DNA of 64,000 nt from Thermosynechococcus sichuanensis E542 (GTDB lineage Bacteria; Cyanobacteriota; Cyanobacteriia; Thermosynechococcales; Thermosynechococcaceae). Shown here piece by piece: positions 55,995 through 64,000 of this stretch. The DNA lies in contig NZ_CP032152.1 of NCBI RefSeq assembly GCF_003555505.1, forward strand, positions 1 to 64,000, in the 5' to 3' direction. The position numbers were made by a program, and so were the translations under genes. The notes under the pieces are model-generated. The model was not told the DNA's origin. It was given only the letters and a program-made list of their open reading frames with translations, and ran no database searches. How positions within the stretch are numbered: the first letter of the stretch is position 1; each line of letters starts with the position of its first letter.

Positions 55995-58900
55995 ATGAAT
56001 CAAGCAGCGTGGTTAGAACTGGTCAAATCCGTCAGTGAGCAGGGCATCCAGTTACCCGCCAGCGGACTCAAAATTGGCCGTGCCCCCGATAATGACATTG
56101 TCCTGAATGATATTTCCGTCTCCCGCTACCACGCTTTCTTTGAGTGGCAAGAAGGGAAAGTTCACCTCGTGGATCTTGGCAGTAAAGCGGGCACCCACCT
56201 CAATGGCCAACCGGTTGTGCCCAATACCCCCATTCCCCTCGAAGATGGTGACTTGATTACACTGGGCAACTCTGCTGTGCGCTTTCGCCTCATCTGGCAG
56301 TACCACGATTATCAACCCCGGGCTACCGAGGTCAGCAAAGAGACTGAAGTCCCTGTGATTGAAGTGCGCACCAAAACATGGCGACAACGTTGGGGGCTAC
56401 AGGAGCAAACGACGCTATTGGGGACGCATCCCGCCTGCGATGTGGTGGTGGATACCCCTGAACTGTTGCCCTGCCACTTGAAATTACGGTTTGCGGATCA
56501 GCATTTGCAGGTGGTGGATCTCAGTGACTCGCAACCGGCGATGAATGTGCACTTGGGAATTGGGGAGAGTTATGCCCTGACGGAATTTGTCACACTCACC
56601 TATGTGGGGCAGGAGTTACCCGATCGCATTGATACAGAGCGCCATGCCGTTGTCTTTAGCCCCCCGACGCAGTTGAGCACAGCAACACTACTGGCGATTC
56701 CTGAGGCCGATGCGGCACCCACTGTCCCTGTGAAGACGATTTCGCTGGTGGGTTACAACACATTCACGATTGGCCGCGATCCCAGTAATGATCTGGTGAT
56801 TGAGCATCCAACGGTGTCCCGTCACCATGCCAAAATTGAGCGCCGTAACGGCGATTTCCTGCTCACGGATCTGGGGTCGAGTAATGGCACCTTTGTCAAT
56901 GGCCGGGAAGTCGAGGAACCGACGGTACTGCGGGTGGGGGACAGTATTCGCATTGGCAGCGATCGCCTTGTCCTCAATGGTGATGAAACCCTGACCCAAT
57001 ATGCCGAATCGGGTCACATGCGCCTAGATGCCATCAACCTCAGTAAGGTGGTGGGCAAGGGAACGCAAATTCTCCACGATATTTCCCTATCGATCATGCC
57101 CAAGGAGTTTGTGGCCATCTTGGGACCTAGTGGGAGCGGCAAGTCAACGCTTCTCGATGCCCTCAATGGACTACGGCCAGCAACAACGGGCACCGTACTG
57201 GTGAATGGGACAAACTTCTACCGTAACTATCAGGCCTTTCAAGCGCAATTGGGCTATGTACCGCAGAAAAACATTATCCATGAGGAACTGACGATCGCCC
57301 AAGCCTTGGAATACGCTGCCAAACTCCGCATGCCTCCCGATACAACCCCAGCGGAACGCCAACAGCGGGTGACAGAAGTTTTAACGGAATTGGGACTCAA
57401 CCATCGTCGCGATGTGCCCATTGCTCGACTCAGTGGCGGTCAACAGCGGCGGGTGTGTATTGGTGCGGAATTGCTCACACAGCCCAGTCTCTTCTTCCTC
57501 GATGAAGCCACCTCTGGCTTGGATCCGGGCACCGAGGCCGACCTGATGTTTTTGCTGCGGCAGTTGGCGGATCAGGGGCGCACCATTCTCATCATTACTC
57601 ACGCCACCCAAAATATCCGTGAGTGTGACCTTATCATCTACCTAGCGGAGGGCGGCCGGCTCGCCTACTTTGGCCCCCCGGATCAACTGTTGCCCTATTT
57701 CCGTGCTACCTTTGGCGATCGCTTTAGTGGCATCAAGCTGGAGGACTTCTCGGGCATCTACCGCGCTTTAGATAAAGAGAAGAACCCCAATGCGCCCACC
57801 TCGGCAGAACTAGAGGAAGCCTACCGGCGATCGCGCCTCTATCAGGAATACGTGGTTGGCCGACAGCAAGTACTGGCTCACATGCCCGATGAAAGTCAAC
57901 GGCGGATCAAGGGCAAATCCCGTCGCAGCAGCGAACCTAAGTCGAAAATCTCCCCTTGGCAACAATTTCTTATTCTCACCCGCCGCAATCTCACCATTCT
58001 TGGCCAAGATCGCAGTAACCTGCTGCTGACCCTCCTCATTGCCCCTCTGTTGGGGAGTTTGAGTTTTGTCTCTTGGCGGCGAGATCTCTTTAATCCCGAA
58101 ACAGGAAATGCGGGCCAAGCCCTGACGATGATTTTTGTCACCAGTCTGATTGCTGTGATGATTGGTGCCATGACGACGATGCGGGAATTGGTCAAGGAGG
58201 TGGAGGTTTATCGGCGGGAGCGGATGATTGGCCTGCGGCTGTTGCCCTACATTGGCTCCAAGGTGGCGATCGCCCTTGGGCTTGCCCTTTATCAAGCGGC
58301 CACCTACCTTGCGGTGACAAAACTAGCAGTGGATTTACCAGGGGATTGGGGGGTCACCTTTGCCATGTACATCACCCTTGCCCTTGCCATCTTCGGCGGT
58401 ATGGCGATGGGACTTCTGGTATCTGCCTTTGCCCCTAGCCAGAACATTGTGCCGCTGCTGGTGCTGATGTTTTTAGTGCCGCAAATTATCTTTAGTGGCG
58501 GTATTCAGCCCGTTTCTTCCTTTGGGCTGCCGGGGCAGATTATTAACCATTTGACAGTGATTAAGTGGCCCTTTGAGGCGATGGTGAAGCTCACGGGCAT
58601 GGGGGATGACATTGCCAATGACCCCTGCTGGCGCGAGCCAGAGGAAGAGCGGGAAAAAATGACTGAGGAGATGCAGCGGGATTTTTGTCTCTGCTATGGA
58701 CCGGGTCTCTTTCAGACCTGTAACTTCCCCGGTATCCGCTCCAAGTATGTTCCCGAGGTGGATGAACCCGCACCACCGCGTCCAGAATCTCCCGGTGATC
58801 CTCCCGCAGATCCAGCGGCGCTCCAGGACTATCTGCAACGACTGCAAGCCTATCAGGAGGCAATGGATGAGTGGGAAGTAAAATACGCCGAGTGGAATCG

Positions 58901-59075
58901 CCAACGCAGTCGTGCCATCAATGAAGCGCAGGGCACCATTAGCCGCTTCCAGCGGGATCAGGGCTATATGTTTACCGTGGATGTGCAAGGCCATTGGCGC
59001 GATCAAACCATTCTCATCTTGGCCATGCTCCTGGCTTTGCCCTTCTGCCAAAAACGCCGTGACTTTAGCCGCTGA
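55995..59075 (+). CDS. FHA-domain/ABC transporter fusion (ABCG/White type)
   Basis: In this 1026-residue protein, an FHA domain (LKIGRAPDNDIVLNDISVSR, about 25-95) is followed by a degenerate FHA-like repeat (LLGTHPACDVVV, about 135-205) and a second good FHA domain (FTIGRDPSNDLVIEHPTVSR, LGSSNGTFVNG, about 250-325). The ABC ATPase follows (Walker A GPSGSGKST about 375, LSGGQQRRVCIG, LFFLDEATSGLDPG). An ABC2-type membrane domain spans about 665-860. A hydrophilic, proline-rich loop (about 870-985) precedes a last membrane helix. FHA domains bind phosphothreonine, so control by a Ser/Thr kinase is inferred. Substrate unknown. Confidence 0.87.
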   Translation: MNQAAWLELVKSVSEQGIQLPASGLKIGRAPDNDIVLNDISVSRYHAFFEWQEGKVHLVDLGSKAGTHLNGQPVVPNTPIPLEDGDLITLGNSAVRFRLIWQYHDYQPRATEVSKETEVPVIEVRTKTWRQRWGLQEQTTLLGTHPACDVVVDTPELLPCHLKLRFADQHLQVVDLSDSQPAMNVHLGIGESYALTEFVTLTYVGQELPDRIDTERHAVVFSPPTQLSTATLLAIPEADAAPTVPVKTISLVGYNTFTIGRDPSNDLVIEHPTVSRHHAKIERRNGDFLLTDLGSSNGTFVNGREVEEPTVLRVGDSIRIGSDRLVLNGDETLTQYAESGHMRLDAINLSKVVGKGTQILHDISLSIMPKEFVAILGPSGSGKSTLLDALNGLRPATTGTVLVNGTNFYRNYQAFQAQLGYVPQKNIIHEELTIAQALEYAAKLRMPPDTTPAERQQRVTEVLTELGLNHRRDVPIARLSGGQQRRVCIGAELLTQPSLFFLDEATSGLDPGTEADLMFLLRQLADQGRTILIITHATQNIRECDLIIYLAEGGRLAYFGPPDQLLPYFRATFGDRFSGIKLEDFSGIYRALDKEKNPNAPTSAELEEAYRRSRLYQEYVVGRQQVLAHMPDESQRRIKGKSRRSSEPKSKISPWQQFLILTRRNLTILGQDRSNLLLTLLIAPLLGSLSFVSWRRDLFNPETGNAGQALTMIFVTSLIAVMIGAMTTMRELVKEVEVYRRERMIGLRLLPYIGSKVAIALGLALYQAATYLAVTKLAVDLPGDWGVTFAMYITLALAIFGGMAMGLLVSAFAPSQNIVPLLVLMFLVPQIIFSGGIQPVSSFGLPGQIINHLTVIKWPFEAMVKLTGMGDDIANDPCWREPEEEREKMTEEMQRDFCLCYGPGLFQTCNFPGIRSKYVPEVDEPAPPRPESPGDPPADPAALQDYLQRLQAYQEAMDEWEVKYAEWNRQRSRAINEAQGTISRFQRDQGYMFTVDVQGHWRDQTILILAMLLALPFCQKRRDFSR

Positions 59076-59150
59076 CACGCTGGCATCTTCAGGGGTGGGG
59101 TTTTGGAGCAATTTTTTTAATAATGGAAAAGCCGTCCTCTTCACGCGTCC

Positions 59151-61988
59151 ATGTCCGCCCCTAATCTCTTACTCATTGATGGCCATTCCTTGGCTTTTCG
59201 TGCCTACTACGCCTTTAGTAAAGGACGTGACGGCGGCTTGCGCACCTCCACAGGGATTCCCACCAGTGTGTGTTTTGGCTTTCTCAAGACGCTACTGGAG
59301 ATTTTGGATCAGCAGCAGGCGGATCACGTAGCGATCGCCTTTGACTTGGGGGAGCCGACATTTCGCCATACAGCGGATGAAAACTACAAGGCGGGGCGGG
59401 CAGAAACGCCAGAGGACTTTATTACCGATATTGCCAATTTGCAGGCGTTGCTGCGGGCACTGCGTTTGCCCCTGTTGAGTCAGACCGGCTATGAAGCCGA
59501 TGATGTGATTGGTACCGTGACCCATTGCTTGCGACCCCAAGGATGGCAGGTGTCCATTGTCAGTGGCGATCGCGATCTCTTTCAGTTGATTGATCGCGAA
59601 GGTCAAGTACAGGTCTTGTATCTAGGGAATACCGTTGGCCAACGCAAACAGGGTCTGGAGGCCTTTGATGCCCTCAAGGTCAAAGAAAAGATGGGGGTGT
59701 GGCCTGAGCAAATTGTGGACTATAAAGCCCTCTGTGGCGATGCCAGCGATCGCATTCCCGGTATCAAAGGCATTGGCCCCAAAACCGCCGTGCAATTACT
59801 GAGTCAGTATCCTACCCTTGAAGATATTTACGCCCACATCAATGAGATTACGCCCCTAAGCCTGAGAACGAAGCTGATTAATGGGGAGGCCGATGCCCGC
59901 CATTCCCGCACGCTGGCTCAAATTGTCCTCGATGTCCCTTTGGAACTCCCCCTAGAGGAACTGCACCTGCGTCCCTTTGACTGGCCAACACTGGATCATC
60001 TATTGGATCAGTTGGAATTTCGTGCCCTGCGGATGCAACTGCAGGACTGGCACCGACGCTTGGGGGGGACGCTGCCCGACTTGGAGACTGATGCCGACGA
60101 AACGTGGTTTTTCGCGCCGACGGATACCCCCGACCCCTTGAATGTACAACTCATTGAAACGCTAGAGCAACTGCAATCGCTGATCGCCCAGTTAGAAACC
60201 TGTACCGATGCAAATCATGCCGTTGCTTGGGACACCGAAACCACCGCCTTGAACCCCCGTGATGCTGCCTTGGTGGGCTTGGGCTGTTGTTGGGGAACAG
60301 CGCCGGATCAGGTGGCCTATCTGCCCTTGGGACACAAAGAGGGGCAGAACCTCCCCCTGCAAGAGACCCTCGCCGCTCTGCGACCCATTTTGGAGAGCGA
60401 TCGCTACCCCAAAGTCTTACAAAATGCCAAATTTGACCGCTTGGTATTGCGGTTTCAGGGGATTCAATTACGGGGCGTGGTGTTTGACACGATGCTGGCG
60501 AGCTATGTGATTAACCCCGAAGCCAGTCACAACCTCAAGGATCTGTGTCAACGCTATCTGCCCCTCCAAGCCCAAACCTACCGCAGTCTTGTCGGCAAAG
60601 ACCAAACCCTTGCGGATCTGTCTCCCGCCACGGTGGCACAATACTGCGGCCTCGATGTCCATACCACCTATCTTCTCAAGGAAAAATTAGAGGCCGACTT
60701 GACCCCCCGCCTGCGGCAACTGCTCCTAGAGGTGGAACTGCCCCTCGAACCCATTCTGGCGGAAATGGAAGCCACTGGGATTCGCATTGACAGTGACTAC
60801 TTGCGGCAACTCTCCCAAGAACTCGAGCAGCAACTGGCAGCACTACAACAACAGGCGTGGGACGCTGTGGGACAACCCTTTAACTTAGCCTCCCCCAAGC
60901 AACTGAGTGAACTGCTCTTTGGCAAACTGGGACTGGATCCGAAAAAGACCCATAAAACGAAACTGGGCTACTCCACCGATGCCGCAACCCTCGAAAAATT
61001 GCGGGGAGAGCATCCCGTAATTGAGATAATTTTGAACCATCGCACCCTTGCCAAGCTCAAATCCACCTATGTGGATGTGTTGCCCACACTGGTACGTCCA
61101 GATACGGGTCGGATTCACACGGACTTTAACCAAGCGGTAACGGCTACGGGGCGCCTGTCCTCCTCCAATCCCAACTTGCAAAATATCCCCATTCGCACGG
61201 CATTTAGTCGGCAAATTCGCCGCGCCTTTATTCCCGAAGCTGGCTGGTTGATGGTGGCAGCGGATTACTCCCAAATTGAGTTGCGCATCCTTGCCCATCT
61301 CAGTCAAGAGCCTGCCCTGCTAGAGGCCTACCAAAAAGGGGAGGATGTCCACCGCCTCACTGCTCAGTTTCTCTTGGAAAAAACAGATATTAGTTCCAGT
61401 GAGCGACGCTTGGGCAAAATCATTAACTTTGGTGTCATTTATGGGATGGGGGCACAGCGATTTGCCCGCGAGGCCGGGGTGAGTGTGGCCGATGCCAAGG
61501 TGTTCATTCAACGGTTTTACGATCGCTATCCACGGGTTTTTGACTATCTGCGGCAAATGGAACGGCTTGCCCTCAGCCAAGGCTATGTGGAAACAATTTT
61601 GGGGCGGCGGCGCTACTTTGCATTTGAGAGTCGCGAATTGCAAGCCCTGCGGGGCAAGTCCTTAGAAGCCTTAGCCGATGTGGATCCCAGTAAACTAAAG
61701 ATGAGCAATTACGAGCGGGGACTGTTGCGGGCAGCAGCCAATGCCCCCATCCAAGGTTCCAGTGCCGATATTATCAAGTGTGCAATGGTTAAGCTGGCAC
61801 CGTTATTACCAAGAGATCAGGCTCACCTGCTGCTGCAAGTCCACGATGAATTGGTGTTGGAAATGACCCCTGAGGCCTGGGAACAACTGCAAACCACCAT
61901 TCCGAAAGTAATGAGCACAGCAGTGCCCCTGAGTGTGCCCCTTGTGGTGGACATTTACGCGGCGACCAACTGGCTGGAGGCTAACTAG
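59151..61988 (+). CDS. polA: DNA polymerase I
   Basis: This 945-residue enzyme carries all three activities. The 5' nuclease domain (LLIDGHSLAFRAYYAF, GYEADDVIGTV, SGDRDLFQLI, GIKGIGPKTA) is complete. The 3'-5' exonuclease keeps its acidic residues (AWDTETTALNP, NAKFDRLVL, YCGLDVHTTYLL), so proofreading should be active. The polymerase motifs are AADYSQIELRILAHLS, RRLGKIINFGVIYGMG and LLQVHDELVLE. It functions in Okazaki fragment maturation and repair. ATG 59151, 76 bases after the FHA/ABC gene. Confidence 0.98.
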   Translation: MSAPNLLLIDGHSLAFRAYYAFSKGRDGGLRTSTGIPTSVCFGFLKTLLEILDQQQADHVAIAFDLGEPTFRHTADENYKAGRAETPEDFITDIANLQALLRALRLPLLSQTGYEADDVIGTVTHCLRPQGWQVSIVSGDRDLFQLIDREGQVQVLYLGNTVGQRKQGLEAFDALKVKEKMGVWPEQIVDYKALCGDASDRIPGIKGIGPKTAVQLLSQYPTLEDIYAHINEITPLSLRTKLINGEADARHSRTLAQIVLDVPLELPLEELHLRPFDWPTLDHLLDQLEFRALRMQLQDWHRRLGGTLPDLETDADETWFFAPTDTPDPLNVQLIETLEQLQSLIAQLETCTDANHAVAWDTETTALNPRDAALVGLGCCWGTAPDQVAYLPLGHKEGQNLPLQETLAALRPILESDRYPKVLQNAKFDRLVLRFQGIQLRGVVFDTMLASYVINPEASHNLKDLCQRYLPLQAQTYRSLVGKDQTLADLSPATVAQYCGLDVHTTYLLKEKLEADLTPRLRQLLLEVELPLEPILAEMEATGIRIDSDYLRQLSQELEQQLAALQQQAWDAVGQPFNLASPKQLSELLFGKLGLDPKKTHKTKLGYSTDAATLEKLRGEHPVIEIILNHRTLAKLKSTYVDVLPTLVRPDTGRIHTDFNQAVTATGRLSSSNPNLQNIPIRTAFSRQIRRAFIPEAGWLMVAADYSQIELRILAHLSQEPALLEAYQKGEDVHRLTAQFLLEKTDISSSERRLGKIINFGVIYGMGAQRFAREAGVSVADAKVFIQRFYDRYPRVFDYLRQMERLALSQGYVETILGRRRYFAFESRELQALRGKSLEALADVDPSKLKMSNYERGLLRAAANAPIQGSSADIIKCAMVKLAPLLPRDQAHLLLQVHDELVLEMTPEAWEQLQTTIPKVMSTAVPLSVPLVVDIYAATNWLEAN

Positions 61989-61996
61989 ATTTGTGG

Positions 61997-63508
61997 ATGC
62001 AGCAGCAACGCCACTGGCAAGTGCTCTTTTGGCAAATTCTCCTCTGCCTTGTTTTGGGGGCGATCGCCCTCTGCTTGCCGGCCAATGCCCAAACGATTCG
62101 CCCCTACATTGACCGTGCCATGGATCAAATTAGTGAATTTTACCTTGACAATGGGATGCACTTTATTGTCATGGAGCAACACCAAGCGCCCATTGTGTCA
62201 TTCCTCACCTATGTGGATGTGGGGGGCGTTGATGAACCCGAAGGCCAAACGGGGGTGGCCCATTATCTAGAGCACTTGGCTTTTAAGGGTACCCGCCGCA
62301 TTGGCACGACGGATTATGCCGCTGAAAAAGAAAAACTTGCCCAACTGGATCGCCTCTTTGAGCAACTGCAAGCCACCACCGATGAGCGGCAACGTCAAGC
62401 CCTGATTACAGAATTTGCGGCTGTGCAGCAGGCGGCCGATCGCTACGTCATTCGCAATCAGTATGGCCAAATTGTCCAACAGGCCGGGGGCGTGGGTCTG
62501 AATGCAACCACCTCTGCCGATGCCACCCGTTACTTCTACAGTTTTCCCGCCAACAAATTGGAACTGTGGATGTCCTTAGAGTCGGAACGCTTTTTGGAGC
62601 CGGTCTTTCGCGACTTCTATCAAGAAAAAGAGGTGATCCTTGAGGAACGGCGACTGCGCACTGAAAATTCTCCCACTGGCCAACTCTTTGAAGCCTTTTT
62701 GGCCACCACCTTTCGTCAACATCCCTACCGCCGACCCGTCATTGGCTACCGTGAGGATATTCAAAACCTGCGCCGCGCCGATGTGGAACGCTTTTTTCGC
62801 CAGTATTACACCCCCGACAAAATGACGATGGTGCTGGTGGGAGATGTGGATCCTCAAGAGGTTAAGAAATTAGCCAAGGTCTATTTCGGTCGCTATCCCA
62901 AGGGCACAGGCAAGGGTACGGTCATTTCCCCGGAACCGCCGCAAACGGCACCTCGGCAGATTACCCTTGAGTTGGACAGCCAACCTTTTTATCTGGAGGC
63001 CTATCCCTGCCCCCCTCTCAAGGATCCCGCCTATCTCACCTATGAAGTTCTGGCTCGCCTGCTCACGGGGGGGCGCACCTCCCGTCTTTACCGTTCCCTT
63101 GTCCTTGAGCAAAAACTCGCCCTCAATGTTCAAGCCTACGTGGGTTTCCCCGGCAATAAGTACCCCAACCGCTTTCTCATCTATGGGGCGCCGGCACCGG
63201 GTCAAACAACGGCCGCTCTTGCCGCAGGCATTGCCCAAGAACTCAAGGCACTGCAAACCACGCCCGTGACCCCAGCCGAATTGGAGCGGGTGAAAACCCA
63301 ACTGCGGATGGAACTGCTGCAAAACCTGATGTCCAATGAGGGCATGGCCAAGCTCTTGGCGGAGTATGCCGTTAAAGGAGGCGGCTGGCAGCAACTCTTT
63401 GCTCGTTTAGAGGCGATTAATGACATTACTCCTGCCGATATTCAGCGGGTGGCTCAATTGCTGCAACCTACGCAGCGAACGGTGGCACAGATTCAAACTC
63501 GCCCATGA
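61997..63508 (+). CDS. M16 family zinc peptidase, secreted
   Basis: This 503-residue insulinase-family protein has a signal peptide (ILLCLVLGAIALCLPANAQ). The inverted zinc motif HYLEHLAFKG (HxxEH) carries the third ligand Glu further on, in the EKEVILEERRLRTEN region. A C-terminal M16 domain (GGRTSRLYRSLVLEQKLA) lacks the motif, as usual. It is predicted to be periplasmic. M16 proteins often come as catalytic plus non-catalytic partner genes, but the next gene here is cobS. ATG 61997 is chosen over TTG 61991. Confidence 0.9.
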   Translation: MQQQRHWQVLFWQILLCLVLGAIALCLPANAQTIRPYIDRAMDQISEFYLDNGMHFIVMEQHQAPIVSFLTYVDVGGVDEPEGQTGVAHYLEHLAFKGTRRIGTTDYAAEKEKLAQLDRLFEQLQATTDERQRQALITEFAAVQQAADRYVIRNQYGQIVQQAGGVGLNATTSADATRYFYSFPANKLELWMSLESERFLEPVFRDFYQEKEVILEERRLRTENSPTGQLFEAFLATTFRQHPYRRPVIGYREDIQNLRRADVERFFRQYYTPDKMTMVLVGDVDPQEVKKLAKVYFGRYPKGTGKGTVISPEPPQTAPRQITLELDSQPFYLEAYPCPPLKDPAYLTYEVLARLLTGGRTSRLYRSLVLEQKLALNVQAYVGFPGNKYPNRFLIYGAPAPGQTTAALAAGIAQELKALQTTPVTPAELERVKTQLRMELLQNLMSNEGMAKLLAEYAVKGGGWQQLFARLEAINDITPADIQRVAQLLQPTQRTVAQIQTRP

Positions 63509-64000
63509 GACCCGTTTGGCAGGAATGGCTGGGGGCGATCGCCTTCTACACCTGTTTGCCCATTCCCCCTAGCTGGCCGATTCAATTGGCAGGGGCCGCC
63601 AAGTGGTGTCCTTGGGTGGGGCTATTGCTAGCAGGAATTCTCTGGGGGGCGCAGTGGCTACTGGCATGTTTGCGCCTTTCCCCCCTAGTGGCCAGTGTCT
63701 TGGTTGTGGCACTTTGGCTGGGATTGACGGGGGGATTGCACTTGGATGGTGCCATGGATACGGCCGATGGCTTAGCCGCCAAGGATCAACAACGGCGCCT
63801 AGAGGTCATGGCGGATAGTCGAGCGGGGGCTTTTGGTGTTATGGCTGCAATTGTGATCCTGCTGTTAAAAGTGACAGCCTTGGCTAGTTTAGAAAATGGC
63901 CGTACCCTAGTGTGGGTATTGGTGTTGGGGCGCCTTGCTCAGGTGTGGGCGATCGCCCGCTATCCCTATTTGAAACCCCACGGCACGGGTCAGATCCATA
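63505..64000 (+). CDS. cobS: Adenosylcobinamide-GDP ribazoletransferase CobS (3' end outside window)
   Basis: The ATG at 63505 overlaps the peptidase stop by four bases (ATGA), and 165 codons are visible before the window ends. CobS joins alpha-ribazole to adenosylcobinamide-GDP in the last steps of cobalamin assembly. The visible part has hydrophobic helices, the family motif GGLHLDGAMDTADGLA (metal-binding Asp residues), and MADSRAGAFGVMA. The start follows the family's short N-terminus (WLGAIAFYTCLPIP). Confidence 0.92.
   Translation, partial: MRPVWQEWLGAIAFYTCLPIPPSWPIQLAGAAKWCPWVGLLLAGILWGAQWLLACLRLSPLVASVLVVALWLGLTGGLHLDGAMDTADGLAAKDQQRRLEVMADSRAGAFGVMAAIVILLLKVTALASLENGRTLVWVLVLGRLAQVWAIARYPYLKPHGTGQIH

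Overview
The window looks like chromosomal DNA of a unicellular thermophilic cyanobacterium, most probably Thermosynechococcus or a close relative. The evidence is a psaM gene (photosystem I), many proteins found only in cyanobacteria (DUF3288, DUF3531, DUF3120, Slr1601-type), very many HIP1 palindromes (GCGATCGC), a carotenoid 3,4-desaturase-like enzyme, and dense packing of mostly housekeeping genes. No insertion sequence, group II intron or prophage was recognised. The genus is an inference from protein similarity recalled from memory, not from a search.

Layout. 1-4.1 kb: dprA (5' end cut by the window), a DUF3288 protein, a J-domain protein, a WecG/TagA glycosyltransferase and a membrane protein with a decayed GTPase-like domain. 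4.1-5.2 kb: a promoter-bearing leader and a CRISPR array of 11 identical 36-bp repeats, with no cas gene in the window. 5.3-13 kb: hisA, a PglK-type ABC exporter, ppk, lysS, clpS and a CPBP protease. 13-16.8 kb, minus strand: GST-DUF3531-rsmB, then a divergent Sua5-like gene upstream of bioD, whose start is abnormal. 17-22.7 kb: pdhB-secD-secF and three membrane proteins. 22.7-31 kb, mostly minus strand: an FtsB-like protein, psaM with its terminator, a coiled-coil protein/histidine kinase/duplicated membrane protein operon, a GH116 glucosidase behind a Zur-like regulator, a methyltransferase, folC and a MORN-repeat protein.

31-40 kb: amt overlapping a sugar-type ABC permease, groES-groEL with promoter, CIRCE operator and terminator, uvrA, purU and tRNA-Gly(CCC). 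40-45.4 kb: queF, a small acidic protein, a fasciclin protein, succinate-semialdehyde dehydrogenase, an SbmA-like ABC transporter and plsC. 45.4-50 kb: a fermentation block of pflA and adhE, followed by a lipoate-ligase family gene. 50-56 kb: a lipoprotein, an unknown protein, nadA, crtD-like, hisIE, SRP RNA, a PHP phosphoesterase and a small membrane protein. 56-64 kb: an FHA/ABC transporter fusion, polA, an M16 peptidase and cobS (3' end cut by the window).

Most genes are core metabolism or information processing. Accessory interest lies in the CRISPR locus and its leader, the three-gene kinase operon, the Sua5-like/bioD pair and the pflA-adhE block. Coordinates were read from the sequence. 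Function calls rest on recognisable motifs and remembered family features, and no database search was run.
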